Assembly: GCA_050949415.1 (NCBI GenBank)
Contig: JBMNFR010000007.1
Coordinates: 1 to 64,000 of the forward strand
DNA from: JAAZKI01 sp012799905
GTDB lineage: Bacteria; Verrucomicrobiota; Lentisphaeria; Oligosphaerales; Oligosphaeraceae
Direction: 5' to 3'
Length of the DNA: 64,000 nt
A program made the position numbers and the translations under genes. Shown in pieces: positions 9,836-18,489 of the stretch (position 1 is its first letter; the number at the start of each line of letters is the position of its first letter). The notes beneath the pieces were generated by a model. The model ran no database searches and was not told the DNA's origin. It saw only the letters and a list, made by a program, of their open reading frames with translations.

Positions 9836-11742
9836 GGTGTAGGGGACGCATCGGCCGGGACGTCCGGCTGGGACTGAGTCGTCGGGTCGGCGCCAATGGC
9901 AGGTTTGCGGATTGGTTTCAGTTCCTTCGGGTATTCTGGCCGGAGGTGATGGATATTGCACAAGGTCTTGATGATTTGGTCGCGGACGCGGAAGAGTTCG
10001 GCCATGGTCAAGCAGGCGTTGTCGAGTTGGTGCATCTGCATTTTGGCGAGCACCAACTCGTTGACTTTTTGGGTGATGTTCGCGGCAGTCGGCTGTTCGC
10101 GGCTTCGTACCAGGGCGCGGACGGCTGCCTCGCAGGTGTCCGCGATTTCTACGATGACGACTTCTGGCCGTTGCGGCTTAGTTCCATCATAACTGAAATC
10201 GCGCAGACTTGGCGGCGGGAGATTTTCCTGCTTGGCCTGGGTCAGGGCTTTTTGGTAGAAGAAGGGAATTATGCTGTCGCCATGATGTTGGGCGATTGCT
10301 TCGCAGATCGGCCTTTGCAAGCGGTATTTGCGTGCCAGTTCGATGCCGAATCGGACGTGTTCGCGCAGCACCTGGCAACTTTCTTGCGGGGTCATGCTGT
10401 CGTGCGGGTTAGCTTCATTTTCCGACAAGTTTTCGCCGAACATTTTGGGGGAGTAGAGTTTGCCGATGTCATGGAAATATGCGCATACTTCAGCCAGGCC
10501 GGCGTTTGCGCCGATAGCGCGGGCGGCTTCGCCGGCGAGTCGGGCGACATCGAGGCTGTGCTCGTAGGTGCCGGGGGCTTCTTCCCGCAGGCGTTGCAGC
10601 AGGGGATGGTCGCGATCATTCAGCTCATTTAGTTTATACGCCGTAACGACGTTAAAGAAACGTTCGACCAGCAGCGGAACCAGCAGCAGAGCCAGGATGA
10701 CCAGCAGGGCGTTGCCGCAGGCGAGATAGAGAATCGAGGTCCAGAAGGGCGAAAAACTGCTCCAGGTCCAGGGCAGCGGCTGACTCCAGGCGAAAAACAG
10801 ATTGAGGCCGATAATCGTAGCGGTCACGCCCAGTCCGCCTAGCAGGAAGCCCAGGCGGTTGTGGATGTCGTGGAAAAGCATGGCGCCGGCAATGCCGCCA
10901 AACAGCGAAAACAGGTAGACTTGAAATAAGTTTTCGCCGCCAATCAGCAGCGGCGTCAGGGCGGACAGCAGCAGTACGGTGCAGAAACCAATACGTCGCC
11001 CCAGCAGATTTGAGGTGAGAGCTGGGACTAGGCACAGGGGCAGCAGCGAGCACAGCTGCAGTGAAGTGCCATTGATGTATTCGGCAAACATCTTCTGCGA
11101 GACCAGCGTCAAGACCACGTGCAGGCCCAAAAAAATGGTCAGCAGGATGATTCGGTCGACCTGAGAAAAAAGTTGCTGTTTGATGGCGAACAGTCCGCAT
11201 CCGAAGCAGAGCAGCACCAGTCCGCACAGAAGCGCCGATTGGTGGAGTGGCAGGAGCCGGCGCATCTTGGCGGTCAGTTGTGCGAAGACGTGCTGGTAGG
11301 CTTGAAGGCGGGCGACTGTCTCGGCAGTGATGATTTCCCCTTGGCGCATGATAGGGGTGTCAGCCTGGACGCTGCGCAGCAGTCCGCCTGGGCGGTCTTT
11401 GGTCAACACTTTTGGTGTGATGGCCTCAATGACGACGGTATGGCCGTTAGGGGTTGGAGTGGTTGCGCGGGGGGCGGTGTAGCAGAAATCGACTTCGGCG
11501 ATGATATTTTCGCTGGCGACCTGGCCAATCAGGGTGTCGAGTTGTTCTGGCAGGGTGGGGAGGCTGGTTCGGGTGCCGCGGCTGAACAGGAGGCAGACGT
11601 AGCAGAGCGCCCACAGCAGCAGAAAGCAGATGAGCGTCGCGGTTGAGTCGCGGCGCTTATAGCGTCGGCCGTTAACCGTGATCATCGTCTCTGCCTGGGG
11701 GTCTGAAGTAGACCCCGGCTGATTGGAAGTGTTCTCGCTCAT
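9832..11742 (-). CDS. pgpH: 7TM-HD cyclic-di-AMP phosphodiesterase (PgpH type)
   Basis: 636 residues. One N-terminal membrane helix (about 33-51), an extracytoplasmic segment, seven membrane helices (about 190-370) and a cytosolic HD domain (about 400-580). The HD motifs are YEHSLDVARLAGEAA, CAYFHDIGKLYSP, EHVRFGIELARKY and QHHGDSII, that is the HDIG signature plus the extra histidines of the PgpH group, which cleaves c-di-AMP to pApA. The extracytoplasmic part is short compared with PgpH of about 700 residues. It overlaps ybeY by ATGA and follows fabF with a 29-base gap. Confidence 0.88.
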   Translation of the reverse strand: MSENTSNQPGSTSDPQAETMITVNGRRYKRRDSTATLICFLLLWALCYVCLLFSRGTRTSLPTLPEQLDTLIGQVASENIIAEVDFCYTAPRATTPTPNGHTVVIEAITPKVLTKDRPGGLLRSVQADTPIMRQGEIITAETVARLQAYQHVFAQLTAKMRRLLPLHQSALLCGLVLLCFGCGLFAIKQQLFSQVDRIILLTIFLGLHVVLTLVSQKMFAEYINGTSLQLCSLLPLCLVPALTSNLLGRRIGFCTVLLLSALTPLLIGGENLFQVYLFSLFGGIAGAMLFHDIHNRLGFLLGGLGVTATIIGLNLFFAWSQPLPWTWSSFSPFWTSILYLACGNALLVILALLLVPLLVERFFNVVTAYKLNELNDRDHPLLQRLREEAPGTYEHSLDVARLAGEAARAIGANAGLAEVCAYFHDIGKLYSPKMFGENLSENEANPHDSMTPQESCQVLREHVRFGIELARKYRLQRPICEAIAQHHGDSIIPFFYQKALTQAKQENLPPPSLRDFSYDGTKPQRPEVVIVEIADTCEAAVRALVRSREQPTAANITQKVNELVLAKMQMHQLDNACLTMAELFRVRDQIIKTLCNIHHLRPEYPKELKPIRKPAIGADPTTQSQPDVPADASPTP

Positions 11743-11771
11743 AGCCGGAGAGAAAGGAGCTGATGGCGGGG

Positions 11772-13019
11772 TCAGGCGGGAGTCTGAAAGAGGACAGCCG
11801 CGTTGTGTCCGCCGAATCCCATGCTGATGTTAAGGGCCAGCTTGAAGTTCAGTTCCCGGGCCTGGTTCGGGACATAGTCCAGGTCGCAGTCAGGATCAGG
11901 CGTTTCCAGGTTAATGGTCGGCGGAATGCAGCCGTGGCGCAGCGCTTCGATGCAGACGACCGATTCATAGCTGCCAGCAGCGCCGAGCATGTGCCCGGTC
12001 ATGGATTTGGTGCTGCTGATGGCGACGCGCCGGGCGTGGTCGCCGAGGGCGCGTTTGAGGGCGATGGTCTCGACTTTGTCGTTGAGCGGCGTTGAGGTGC
12101 CATGAGCATTGACATAGCCGAGCGCGTCAATCGGAAGCCGCGCATGCTGGAAGGCCATGGCAATGGCGCGTGCCGCGCCGTCGCCTTCCGCATGCGGGGC
12201 AGTGATGTGGAAGGCGTCGCCCGTCGCTCCATAGCCGACGATTTCGGCCAGGAACTCAGCGCCGCGCCGACGGGCATGTTCGGCGTCTTCCAAAACGAGC
12301 ACGCCCGCGCCTTCGGCTGGGACAAAGCCATCTCGTTCCAGGTCGAACGGTCGGCTGGCGCGCTGCGGTTCGTGATTGCGTTCGGACAAGGCCCGCAGCG
12401 CGGAGAAGCCGGCCTGGCCGATTGGGGTGATGCTGGCCTCGGCGCCGCCGGCCAGCATGACGTCGGCGTCGCCGCGTTGGATGACCCAGTAGGCTTCGCC
12501 GATGGCGTGCAGGCCAGTGGCGCAAGCGCTGACAATGCCGAAGTTGGGGCCTTGGAAATTGTAGCGGATGGCGAGCCGTCCGGCCGCCATATCGGAAATC
12601 ATCATTGGCACGGTCATCGGCGAGACGCGGCCTGGGCCCTTGGTGTTCAAATTGGAAATTTGGGTTGACAGGGTTATCAAGCCGCCGATGCCGGAGGACA
12701 CCAGCACGCCGACGCGGGTTGGGTCAAAGGCCGCACTGTCCTTCAAGCCGGCTTGAACCACAGCCTGTTCCGCCGCCACTACGGCAAATTGGCAAAATGG
12801 GTCGTGATGGCGGATTTCCTTAGGCTCCATCAACGGCGCCAAATCCAGATTTCGGACTTCGCCGCCGATCTGGCATCGGTAGTCGCTGGCGTCAAAATGC
12901 GTGATTTTATCAATGCCGGATTTACCGGCCAGCAGTGCGGACCAGTTTTCGGAGACGGTGTTTCCCAGCGGAGAAACGACTCCTACACCGGTGACGACGA
13001 CTCTTCGGGAAGCGGTCAT
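11772..13019 (-). CDS. fabF: 3-oxoacyl-ACP synthase II
   Basis: 415 residues from ATG 13019, set by GGAGG 6 bases upstream. The thiolase-fold catalytic triad is visible: Cys in SACATGLHAIGEA, His in NAHGTSTPLND, His in KSMTGHMLGAAG. It elongates acyl-ACP by Claisen condensation with malonyl-ACP. It lies after acpP, as in many bacteria, but a hairpin terminator (13183-13218) separates the two, so fabF may depend on read-through or on its own promoter in the 295-base gap. With no fabH in the window, initiation of fatty acid synthesis must be encoded elsewhere. Confidence 0.95.
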   Translation of the reverse strand: MTASRRVVVTGVGVVSPLGNTVSENWSALLAGKSGIDKITHFDASDYRCQIGGEVRNLDLAPLMEPKEIRHHDPFCQFAVVAAEQAVVQAGLKDSAAFDPTRVGVLVSSGIGGLITLSTQISNLNTKGPGRVSPMTVPMMISDMAAGRLAIRYNFQGPNFGIVSACATGLHAIGEAYWVIQRGDADVMLAGGAEASITPIGQAGFSALRALSERNHEPQRASRPFDLERDGFVPAEGAGVLVLEDAEHARRRGAEFLAEIVGYGATGDAFHITAPHAEGDGAARAIAMAFQHARLPIDALGYVNAHGTSTPLNDKVETIALKRALGDHARRVAISSTKSMTGHMLGAAGSYESVVCIEALRHGCIPPTINLETPDPDCDLDYVPNQARELNFKLALNISMGFGGHNAAVLFQTPA

Positions 13020-13182
13020 GAAGACCTCCATTCGTGCCTGGAGCAAAAGTGCAGCGAGGCATGACCTTATTGATTCAACCGCGGGTTGTGGTTGTTGAAT
13101 GCGGGCGCGGATAACCAGAAAGCGTGATGAACGTCGGCGCGGAGATGCTGCTGCCGCTTTGGTGGAACATATTGATTGAAAA

Positions 13183-13218
13183 AGCAAAGGTCACATCCGT
13201 GGCGATGGGATGTGACCT
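13183..13218 (-). terminator. Hairpin terminator/attenuator between acpP and fabF
   Basis: An 11-bp perfect stem (AGGTCACATCC at 13188-13198 pairing with 13208-13218) with a 9-base loop. In the minus-strand transcript it is followed by TTGCTTTTTC. It would let acpP be expressed more strongly than fabF. Confidence 0.7.
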
Positions 13219-13314
13219 CGCTCAGACCTCTGCTGTCATTACTGAACAGGGGAGGGGGAAGGCGGCATCTTGGTCTGTCGAGGCCAATCGCCTTGCGAAA
13301 GCCCTTGCGGGGCG

Positions 13315-13575
13315 TCAGGCGTTGCCATCATCGTCGCCAGTGCCGATTTTCCCTTCCACGTAGCTGATCGCTTCTCCGACCGTGGTCAGCAGTTCGGCCT
13401 CTTCATCAGGAATCTGGGTGCCGAATTCTTCTTCCAGGGCCATGACCAGCTCGACCGTGTCGAGAGAGTCGGCGCCGAGGTCTTCGACGAATTTAGCATC
13501 GGGCTGAACTTGCTCTTCCTTGACGCCCAGTTGGTCGACAATGATCCGGATGACGCGATCTCCATTTTTTGACAT
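13315..13575 (-). CDS. acpP: Acyl carrier protein
   Basis: 86 residues, acidic, with the phosphopantetheine site GADSLDTVELVMALEEEF (Ser in DSL). It carries the growing acyl chain for FabD, FabG and FabF. It is slightly longer than usual (77-80 residues) because of a C-terminal GTGDDDGNA tail. A good sigma70-type promoter lies about 160 bases upstream (13735-13762), so it can be transcribed independently of fabG, from which it is separated by a 340-base repeat array. Confidence 0.96.
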   Translation of the reverse strand: MSKNGDRVIRIIVDQLGVKEEQVQPDAKFVEDLGADSLDTVELVMALEEEFGTQIPDEEAELLTTVGEAISYVEGKIGTGDDDGNA

Positions 13576-13734
13576 GGTGGTTTCTCCGTACTTTTACAGA
13601 TGTTGATGACAGGGTATGGTTATGTTGAGGCAATATCCGCAACCTGGAGCCGGAATAGGAGGAAGCCGGGCTGCTCGAAGTCCTCCGTGGATAGGTGCTG
13701 CACAGGCAGGCGGACAGGTGCAAAAAACGTCTTT

Positions 13735-13762
13735 ACTATAGCATTCCAAAGGCGAATGGCAA
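13735..13762 (-). promoter_or_regulatory. Predicted sigma70-type promoter of acpP
   Basis: Reading on the minus strand: TTGCCA (13762-13757), 16-base spacer, TATAGT (13740-13735). It implies a 5' leader of about 150 bases before acpP. TATAGT recurs as the -10 box of other predicted promoters in this window. Confidence 0.6.
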
Positions 13763-13841
13763 GTCAGCTGGTCAGCCTTCACATAGCCATGCCGCATCGG
13801 TCACTGATTGATACTCGAGGTTCTGGCGTGTAGCGGAGTCA

Positions 13842-14190
13842 GAAAAGGGGCGAGGGGCTTTGTTTTAGGGGCGAGGGGCTTTGTTTAGGGGCGAGGGGCG
13901 AGGGGCGAGGGGCGAGAATTAGGGGCGAGGGGCTTTGTTTAGGGGCGAGGGGCGAGGGGCGAGGGGCGAGGGGCTTTGTTTAGGGGCGAGGGGCGAGGGG
14001 CGAGGGGCGAGAATTAGGGGCGAGGGGCGAGGGGCTTTGTTTTAGGGGCGAGGGGCTTTGTTTAGGGGCGAGGGGCGAGGGGCGAGGGGCGAGGGGCGAG
14101 GGGCTTTGTTTAGGGGCGAGGGGCGAGGGGCTTTGTTTAGGGGCGAGGGGCGAGGGGCGAGGGGCGAGGGGCTTTGTTTTAGGGGCGAGA
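13842..14190. repeat. Heptamer array (GAGGGGC units with TTTGTTT and GAGAATTA spacers)
   Basis: About 350 bases consisting almost wholly of seven-base GAGGGGC units in runs of two to six, joined by CTTTGTTTA(G) or GAGAATTA spacers. It occupies most of the 778-base gap between acpP and fabG. No gene is supported here: the frames that run through it are low-complexity repeats of a few residues. Confidence 0.95.
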
Positions 14191-14353
14191 GTGAGTTTGG
14201 ACTACGCTGTCCGCCATGTCCACCGCCGCAAAGCGGCAAAGGCACCAACGGGGCCGTCAGAACACAGCCCTGGGTGAGAGGGAATATAATTGGGAGCCCC
14301 GCCAGGGGCGACACATAAGCGCTGTTTTGAAGAAAATCCTTTTTGGATGGGGT
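14186..14353 (+). repeat. Dispersed element: GGACTACGCTGTCC core plus one arm of a palindromic repeat
   Basis: Immediately after the heptamer array lies GAGTTTGGACTACGCTGTCCG, a core also found next to arrays at 16.2-16.5 kb and 33.6 kb. From about 14245 to the fabG stop codon runs an arm (CAGCCCTGGG ... GAGCCCCGCCAGGGGCGACA ... AATCCTTTTTGGATGGGGT) that recurs inverted at 33.84 kb. The element ends exactly at the stop codon of fabG. Confidence 0.75.
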
Positions 14354-15103
14354 TTACATCGCCATGCCGCCGTCGACGCACAGAACTTGCCCGGTGATGT
14401 AGGCGGCGTCAGGGCCGGCGAGGAAGGCGACTGCTCCGGCGATTTCCTCTGGCTTAGCAGTTCGTCCCAGCGGGATAAGCGGGAGTAGGGCGGCGCGGGC
14501 GGCCTCGGGCAGGGCGGCGGTCATGTCAGTCTCGACATAGCCTGGAGCGACGACATTGACGGTGACGTTGCGGGAGGCCAGCTCCTTGGCGACTGTCTTG
14601 CTGAGGCCGATGAGGCCGGCTTTGGCGGCGGCGTAGTTGGCTTGGCCGGCGTTCCCGGTCAAGCCGACGACCGAGGCGATATTGATGATGCGGCCAAAGC
14701 GCGCCTTCATCATCGGCTTGGCTGCTGCCTTCATGCAGTTGAAAGCGCCTTTCAGGTTGACGCCGATGACCGCGTCCCAGTCTTGTTCTGACATGCGGAC
14801 GAGGAGGTTGTCGCGGGTGATGCCAGCGTTGTTGACCAGAATGTCAAGGCGGCCGAAATCACGCAGGGCCGCTGCGACGAGTTGGTCGGCGGCAGCGGTG
14901 TCAGCGACGTTGGCGGCATAGCCGACTGCCTTTACGCCAAAGCGTTCCTGGATTTCGGCCGCAGTTTTGGCGGCGCCTTCTATGGACGTGCTGGCGATGG
15001 CGATTTGGGCGCCCTGGGCTGCGAGTTTTTCTGCGATTGCTTTGCCAATGCCACGGCTGGCGCCGGTGACGAGGGCGGTTTGTTCAGCAAGATTGTTCGT
15101 CAT
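14354..15103 (-). CDS. fabG: 3-oxoacyl-ACP reductase
   Basis: 249 residues from ATG 15103 (MTNNLAEQTALVTGASRGIG); an upstream TTG at 15133 would add ten residues without a family match. SDR motifs: TGASRGIG (NADPH loop), NNAGITRDN, IINIASVVG (Ser), NYAAAKAGL (Tyr-x3-Lys). It reduces 3-oxoacyl-ACP to 3-hydroxyacyl-ACP. It is downstream of fabD in the same direction (76-base gap). Confidence 0.95.
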   Translation of the reverse strand: MTNNLAEQTALVTGASRGIGKAIAEKLAAQGAQIAIASTSIEGAAKTAAEIQERFGVKAVGYAANVADTAAADQLVAAALRDFGRLDILVNNAGITRDNLLVRMSEQDWDAVIGVNLKGAFNCMKAAAKPMMKARFGRIINIASVVGLTGNAGQANYAAAKAGLIGLSKTVAKELASRNVTVNVVAPGYVETDMTAALPEAARAALLPLIPLGRTAKPEEIAGAVAFLAGPDAAYITGQVLCVDGGMAM

Positions 15104-15179
15104 GGCAGGCTCGTAAGGGATAGGGGTTGACAATAGGCGCCGCGGCTGGGGCGGGGCGGCAAGAGTGCATTCAGCCGGG

Positions 15180-16103
15180 TCAGTCAGCCAGCAGGCGGCG
15201 GGCTTTTTCCAGTCCCTCCACGGAGTTGACGGCGGCGCAGGGGAATTGTTTGTCGATGCGGCGGATAAATCCGCTCAGGACAGAGCCAGGGCCGAATTCA
15301 ATCAGCGCGTCACATTCGGCCAGCATGATGCGGGCGCAATCTTCCCAGCGGACGCTGCCGGCGACTTGTCGGGCGAGATTGCGGCGGATATCGTCCGGCT
15401 CAGTTTCGCGTTTACCGCTGGCGTTTTGCACGACCATGCAGGTCGGCGTTGTGATTTCACTGGCTTGGAGCAGGGGCAGGAAGGCATCAGCCGCAGGCTG
15501 CATGAGCCGGGAATGATACGCTCCGGCGACTTGCAGTTCAACTACGCGCAGGCCGGCTTCGGTCAACGTCTGCATGGCCTGGCGCAGTCCGTCCTTGGCG
15601 CCGCTGATGACGATTTGCCCTGGGCAGTTGTAGTTGGCCACGTCAATGCCGCAGGCTTCACAGACGTCTTGAATCTGGGCCGGGTCGCCGCCGATAATCG
15701 CTGCCATGCCGCCTTCGCTTTGTCGGCAGGCCTGGTCCATCAGGCGGCCGCGCTCCGCGACCAGGCGCAAGGCGTCTGGCATGGACAATGCCCCGGCTGC
15801 ATACAGGGCGGCATATTCGCCTAAACTCAGGCCGCCGCAGATGACTGGGGTGACGGTTGTGTATTCGTTCCAGGCGGCCAGGCAGGCCAGGGACATGGCC
15901 GTGATCGCTGGCTGGCAGGTGGCGCAGGCGGTGAGGTCTTCGGCGGCGCCATGGAAGCAGGTGTCAGAAAGCGTCCGGTCGAGAATGGCGTCAGCCTGGG
16001 CGAAAACCGCCCTGGCTGCTGCAGCATGCTCGTAGAGGTCGAGTCCCATGCCAGGAGTCTGGGCGCCCTGGCCGGCGAACATATATCCAATGCGTTTGCT
16101 CAT
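15180..16103 (-). CDS. fabD: Malonyl-CoA:ACP transacylase
   Basis: 307 residues. FAGQGAQTPGMG starts the alpha/beta hydrolase-like fold, the nucleophile Ser is in GGLSLGEYAAL (the common GHSLGE with Leu in place of His), and AYHSRLMQPA contributes the catalytic His. It transfers malonyl from CoA to ACP. The gene expected just upstream, fabH, is missing; instead 500 bases of repeats separate fabD from plsX. Confidence 0.94.
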   Translation of the reverse strand: MSKRIGYMFAGQGAQTPGMGLDLYEHAAAARAVFAQADAILDRTLSDTCFHGAAEDLTACATCQPAITAMSLACLAAWNEYTTVTPVICGGLSLGEYAALYAAGALSMPDALRLVAERGRLMDQACRQSEGGMAAIIGGDPAQIQDVCEACGIDVANYNCPGQIVISGAKDGLRQAMQTLTEAGLRVVELQVAGAYHSRLMQPAADAFLPLLQASEITTPTCMVVQNASGKRETEPDDIRRNLARQVAGSVRWEDCARIMLAECDALIEFGPGSVLSGFIRRIDKQFPCAAVNSVEGLEKARRLLAD

Positions 16104-16603
16104 GGTTTAAATCAGGAATCAGTCAGGTAAAGAATAACTGCACTGTCCCCGGGCTAAAGCCCGGGCACTGAACGGAATCACATACCACCCGCTTCTCACC
16201 GCCGCTGCGCGTCGGCTCACGCACTGGCCATGACGGACAGCGTAGTCCAAGCTCATCTCGCCCCTCGCCCCTCGCCCCTAACGAATTATGAATTATGAAT
16301 TATGAATTATGAATTATGAAATGCGCCTCAGTATTCAGCATTCAGCATTCAGCATTCAGCCCCTCGTTCACGCACTGGCCATGACGGACAGCGTAGTCCA
16401 AGCTCATCTCGCCCCTCGCCCCTAACGAATTATGAATTATGAATTATGAATTATGAATTATGAAATGCGCCTCAGTATTCAGCATTCAGCATTCAGCATT
16501 CAGCCCCTCGTTCACGCACTGGCCATGACGGACAGCGTAGTCCAAGCTCATCTCGCCCCTCGCCCCTCGCCCCTCGCCCCTCGCCCCTCGCCCCTACTAA
16601 ATA
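16104..16603. repeat. Composite repeat block, three tandem copies of a ~145-base unit containing heptamer arrays
   Basis: After a short hairpin CCCGGGCTAAAGCCCGGG (about 16149-16166) the gap holds three starts of the same block, TCACGCACTGGCCATGACGG, at 16217, 16368 and 16512. Each block continues with AGCGTAGTCCAAGCTCATC, then CTCGCCC heptamers, and in the first two copies AATTATG (about five) and ATTCAGC (about four) heptamers. The spacings are 151 and 144 bases; the difference of seven equals one extra CTCGCCC unit. The third copy ends in about six CTCGCCC units next to the plsX stop codon. No gene is visible here. Confidence 0.92.
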
Positions 16604-17623
16604 TCAGGGTAGGTTCAGGGCTTTGACCTGTGCGGTGATGGTCTCGTTGATGCGCAGGCGGATAAAACTGCCGGCGGCATGGATGCCGTTACGGACTGCC
16701 TTGGCGTCGGAAATGCCATGCCCGATGATGCAGGCCCCGGCGACGCCCAGAAGCGGCGCACCGCCGGTTTCCGAGTAATCTGTCGCTTTTCGCAGTTCCG
16801 TGAAGGCGCCCTTGGCCATGAGTGCGCCGAGTTTCCACAGCAGTCGCTTCATGATTTGCGCCTTCACCATCCGCCCTAACGAAACCGCCAACTGCTCGCA
16901 GCTCTTCAGCATGACGTTGCCGACAAAGCCGTCGCAGACAACGACGTCGACCTTGTCCGTGAACAAGTCATGGCCTTCGACATTGCCGATGAAGTTCATG
17001 CCCTTGGCATCCTGGAGCAGTTTAAAGGCGGCCTGGGTCAGGCGATTGCCCTTGCCATCCTCGGTGCCGTTGCAGAGCAGTCCAACCCGCGGTGACTTTT
17101 TGCGCATGACGATGGAGGAGTAGATGCTCCCCATCAGGCCGTAATGCAAGAGGTTAAGCGGCGTGCAGTCAACGCTGGCGCCAGCGTCCAGCAGCAGGAA
17201 ACGGCTTTTTTCAGTCGGAAAAATGGTGGCGATGCCGGGTCGTTCAATGCCGGGCAGCATTGACCACTTGAAGTAGGCCGAGGCGACGGTTGCGCCAGTG
17301 TTGCCGGCGCTGAACAGGGCTGCGGCGCGTTTTTTGCGCACCAGGTCAGCAGCCACGTTGATTGACGAGTCGCGTTTGCGGCGTATGGCGGAGACAGGGT
17401 GCTCGCCCATCTCCACCACCTGGGTCGAGGGGATGACTTCCAAGCGCCTGTCGCCATATTTGCCAATCCGGCGCAGTTCGTCCTCGATTTTGCCCGGGTC
17501 GCCGACGAGGAAAAGGTGGTAGCGGTCGCCGTAGTAGTCCAGGGCTTCCCCTGCTCCTTCAACGATGGCGGTCGGTGCGAAGTCACCTCCCATGGCATCA
17601 ACGGCGATGGATATCTTGGACAT
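16604..17623 (-). CDS. plsX: Phosphate acyltransferase PlsX
   Basis: 339 residues, full length. The N-terminal ISIAVDAMGGDFAP and the later VVCDGFVGNVMLKSCEQL and GGAPLLGVAGACIIGHG are diagnostic of PlsX, which makes acyl-phosphate from acyl-ACP for phospholipid synthesis. It follows rpmF in the conserved yceD-rpmF-plsX order, with a 101-base gap. The gene that normally follows, fabH, is absent. Confidence 0.95.
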   Translation of the reverse strand: MSKISIAVDAMGGDFAPTAIVEGAGEALDYYGDRYHLFLVGDPGKIEDELRRIGKYGDRRLEVIPSTQVVEMGEHPVSAIRRKRDSSINVAADLVRKKRAAALFSAGNTGATVASAYFKWSMLPGIERPGIATIFPTEKSRFLLLDAGASVDCTPLNLLHYGLMGSIYSSIVMRKKSPRVGLLCNGTEDGKGNRLTQAAFKLLQDAKGMNFIGNVEGHDLFTDKVDVVVCDGFVGNVMLKSCEQLAVSLGRMVKAQIMKRLLWKLGALMAKGAFTELRKATDYSETGGAPLLGVAGACIIGHGISDAKAVRNGIHAAGSFIRLRINETITAQVKALNLP

Positions 17624-17724
17624 GCCTGTCTACCTTATTGCAAAGCAAAGCGGGGGGATAGGAAGCGGTGGCAGGCAAGGCACACGTGCCAAGTGAAGCA
17701 ATGCCCAGGCCGGGCGCCGTCCAA

Positions 17725-17913
17725 TTACGCGTCGTCTTGATTGAGGCTCAGAACTTGACGACCATCATAGATGCCGCATTTCTTGCAGACATGGTGGGGA
17801 AGGCAGGCTGCGCCGCATGACGTGCAGTGGTTGATTTGGACGCCCTTGTAGCGGTTGGCGGCCTTGCGGATGCGGACTCTCCGCTTGCTGACTTTACTTT
17901 GTTGAACAGCCAT
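17725..17913 (-). CDS. rpmF: 50S ribosomal protein L32
   Basis: 62 residues with a basic N-terminus (QQSKVSKRRVRIRKAANRYKG) and a four-cysteine zinc ribbon C-TSCG...C-KKCG, so it is the zinc-binding form of L32. It lies between yceD and plsX as in most bacteria. The start follows a GGAG-like site in CTCAGGAGCAAG upstream of ATG. Confidence 0.95.
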   Translation of the reverse strand: MAVQQSKVSKRRVRIRKAANRYKGVQINHCTSCGAACLPHHVCKKCGIYDGRQVLSLNQDDA

Positions 17914-18000
17914 GGTGGTTTCTTGCTCCTGAGGTTGGGGGCGCTGTTGACGCCGGGTCGTTGCACGTTTTGAACAGAGAGAGACAAGCGCCCGGAACCG

Positions 18001-18489
18001 TCACTTCAATTTCAAACTATCCAGCTGGCGCCAGGGGTTGTCTGGGTCGGCGTCAGCTTTGTTTGTGCAGGTGCAGCGCTCGCGATTCAGATTGCTGCCG
18101 CAGGATGGACACAGGCCGCGGCAGGCGTCTGAACAGAGAAAGCTCTGCGGAAAAACTAATAATATATCTTCGCGAATGTCATCAGTCAAATCAATGATGT
18201 CGCCAATGACATTTTCATAGCGATGGAAGACATCGTCGACCTCCACCTTGCAGGGTGCGTTGTCTGTGCAGCGGTCGCACATCACCTCGATGACGCCGGA
18301 CAGTTTGCCGGTCACCACGACGTCGTTGTTCACAATCGTCAGGTTGAAGGTGAAATGCAGCGGTGAGGGAAACGCGAAGCGGTCCTCGGGTTCAATCGCC
18401 AAATTTTGGAACGTGATTTCGCCTGTGTGGGTGGCGCCTTCCGGCGGAATATTGGCGGTTGGGAATCGTAGAGTTTTGAATACGCTCAT
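18001..18489 (-). CDS. YceD/DUF177 family protein
   Basis: 162 residues. The central LSGVIEVMCDRCTDNAPCKVEV is the conserved DUF177 core, and a second Cys-rich patch (CPSCGSNLNRERCTC) near the C-terminus may bind zinc. Members (YceD, or chloroplast DUF177A) are linked to 23S rRNA accumulation and are nearly always encoded upstream of rpmF, as here (87-base gap). It starts the minus-strand lipid block. Confidence 0.88.
   Translation of the reverse strand: MSVFKTLRFPTANIPPEGATHTGEITFQNLAIEPEDRFAFPSPLHFTFNLTIVNNDVVVTGKLSGVIEVMCDRCTDNAPCKVEVDDVFHRYENVIGDIIDLTDDIREDILLVFPQSFLCSDACRGLCPSCGSNLNRERCTCTNKADADPDNPWRQLDSLKLK

Noticed and set aside
13842..14318. Possible repetitive protein encoded in the GAGGGGC array
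   Set aside because: Frames exist only because the repeat lacks stops; no start signal, and the same DNA is repeated in plainly non-coding gaps.
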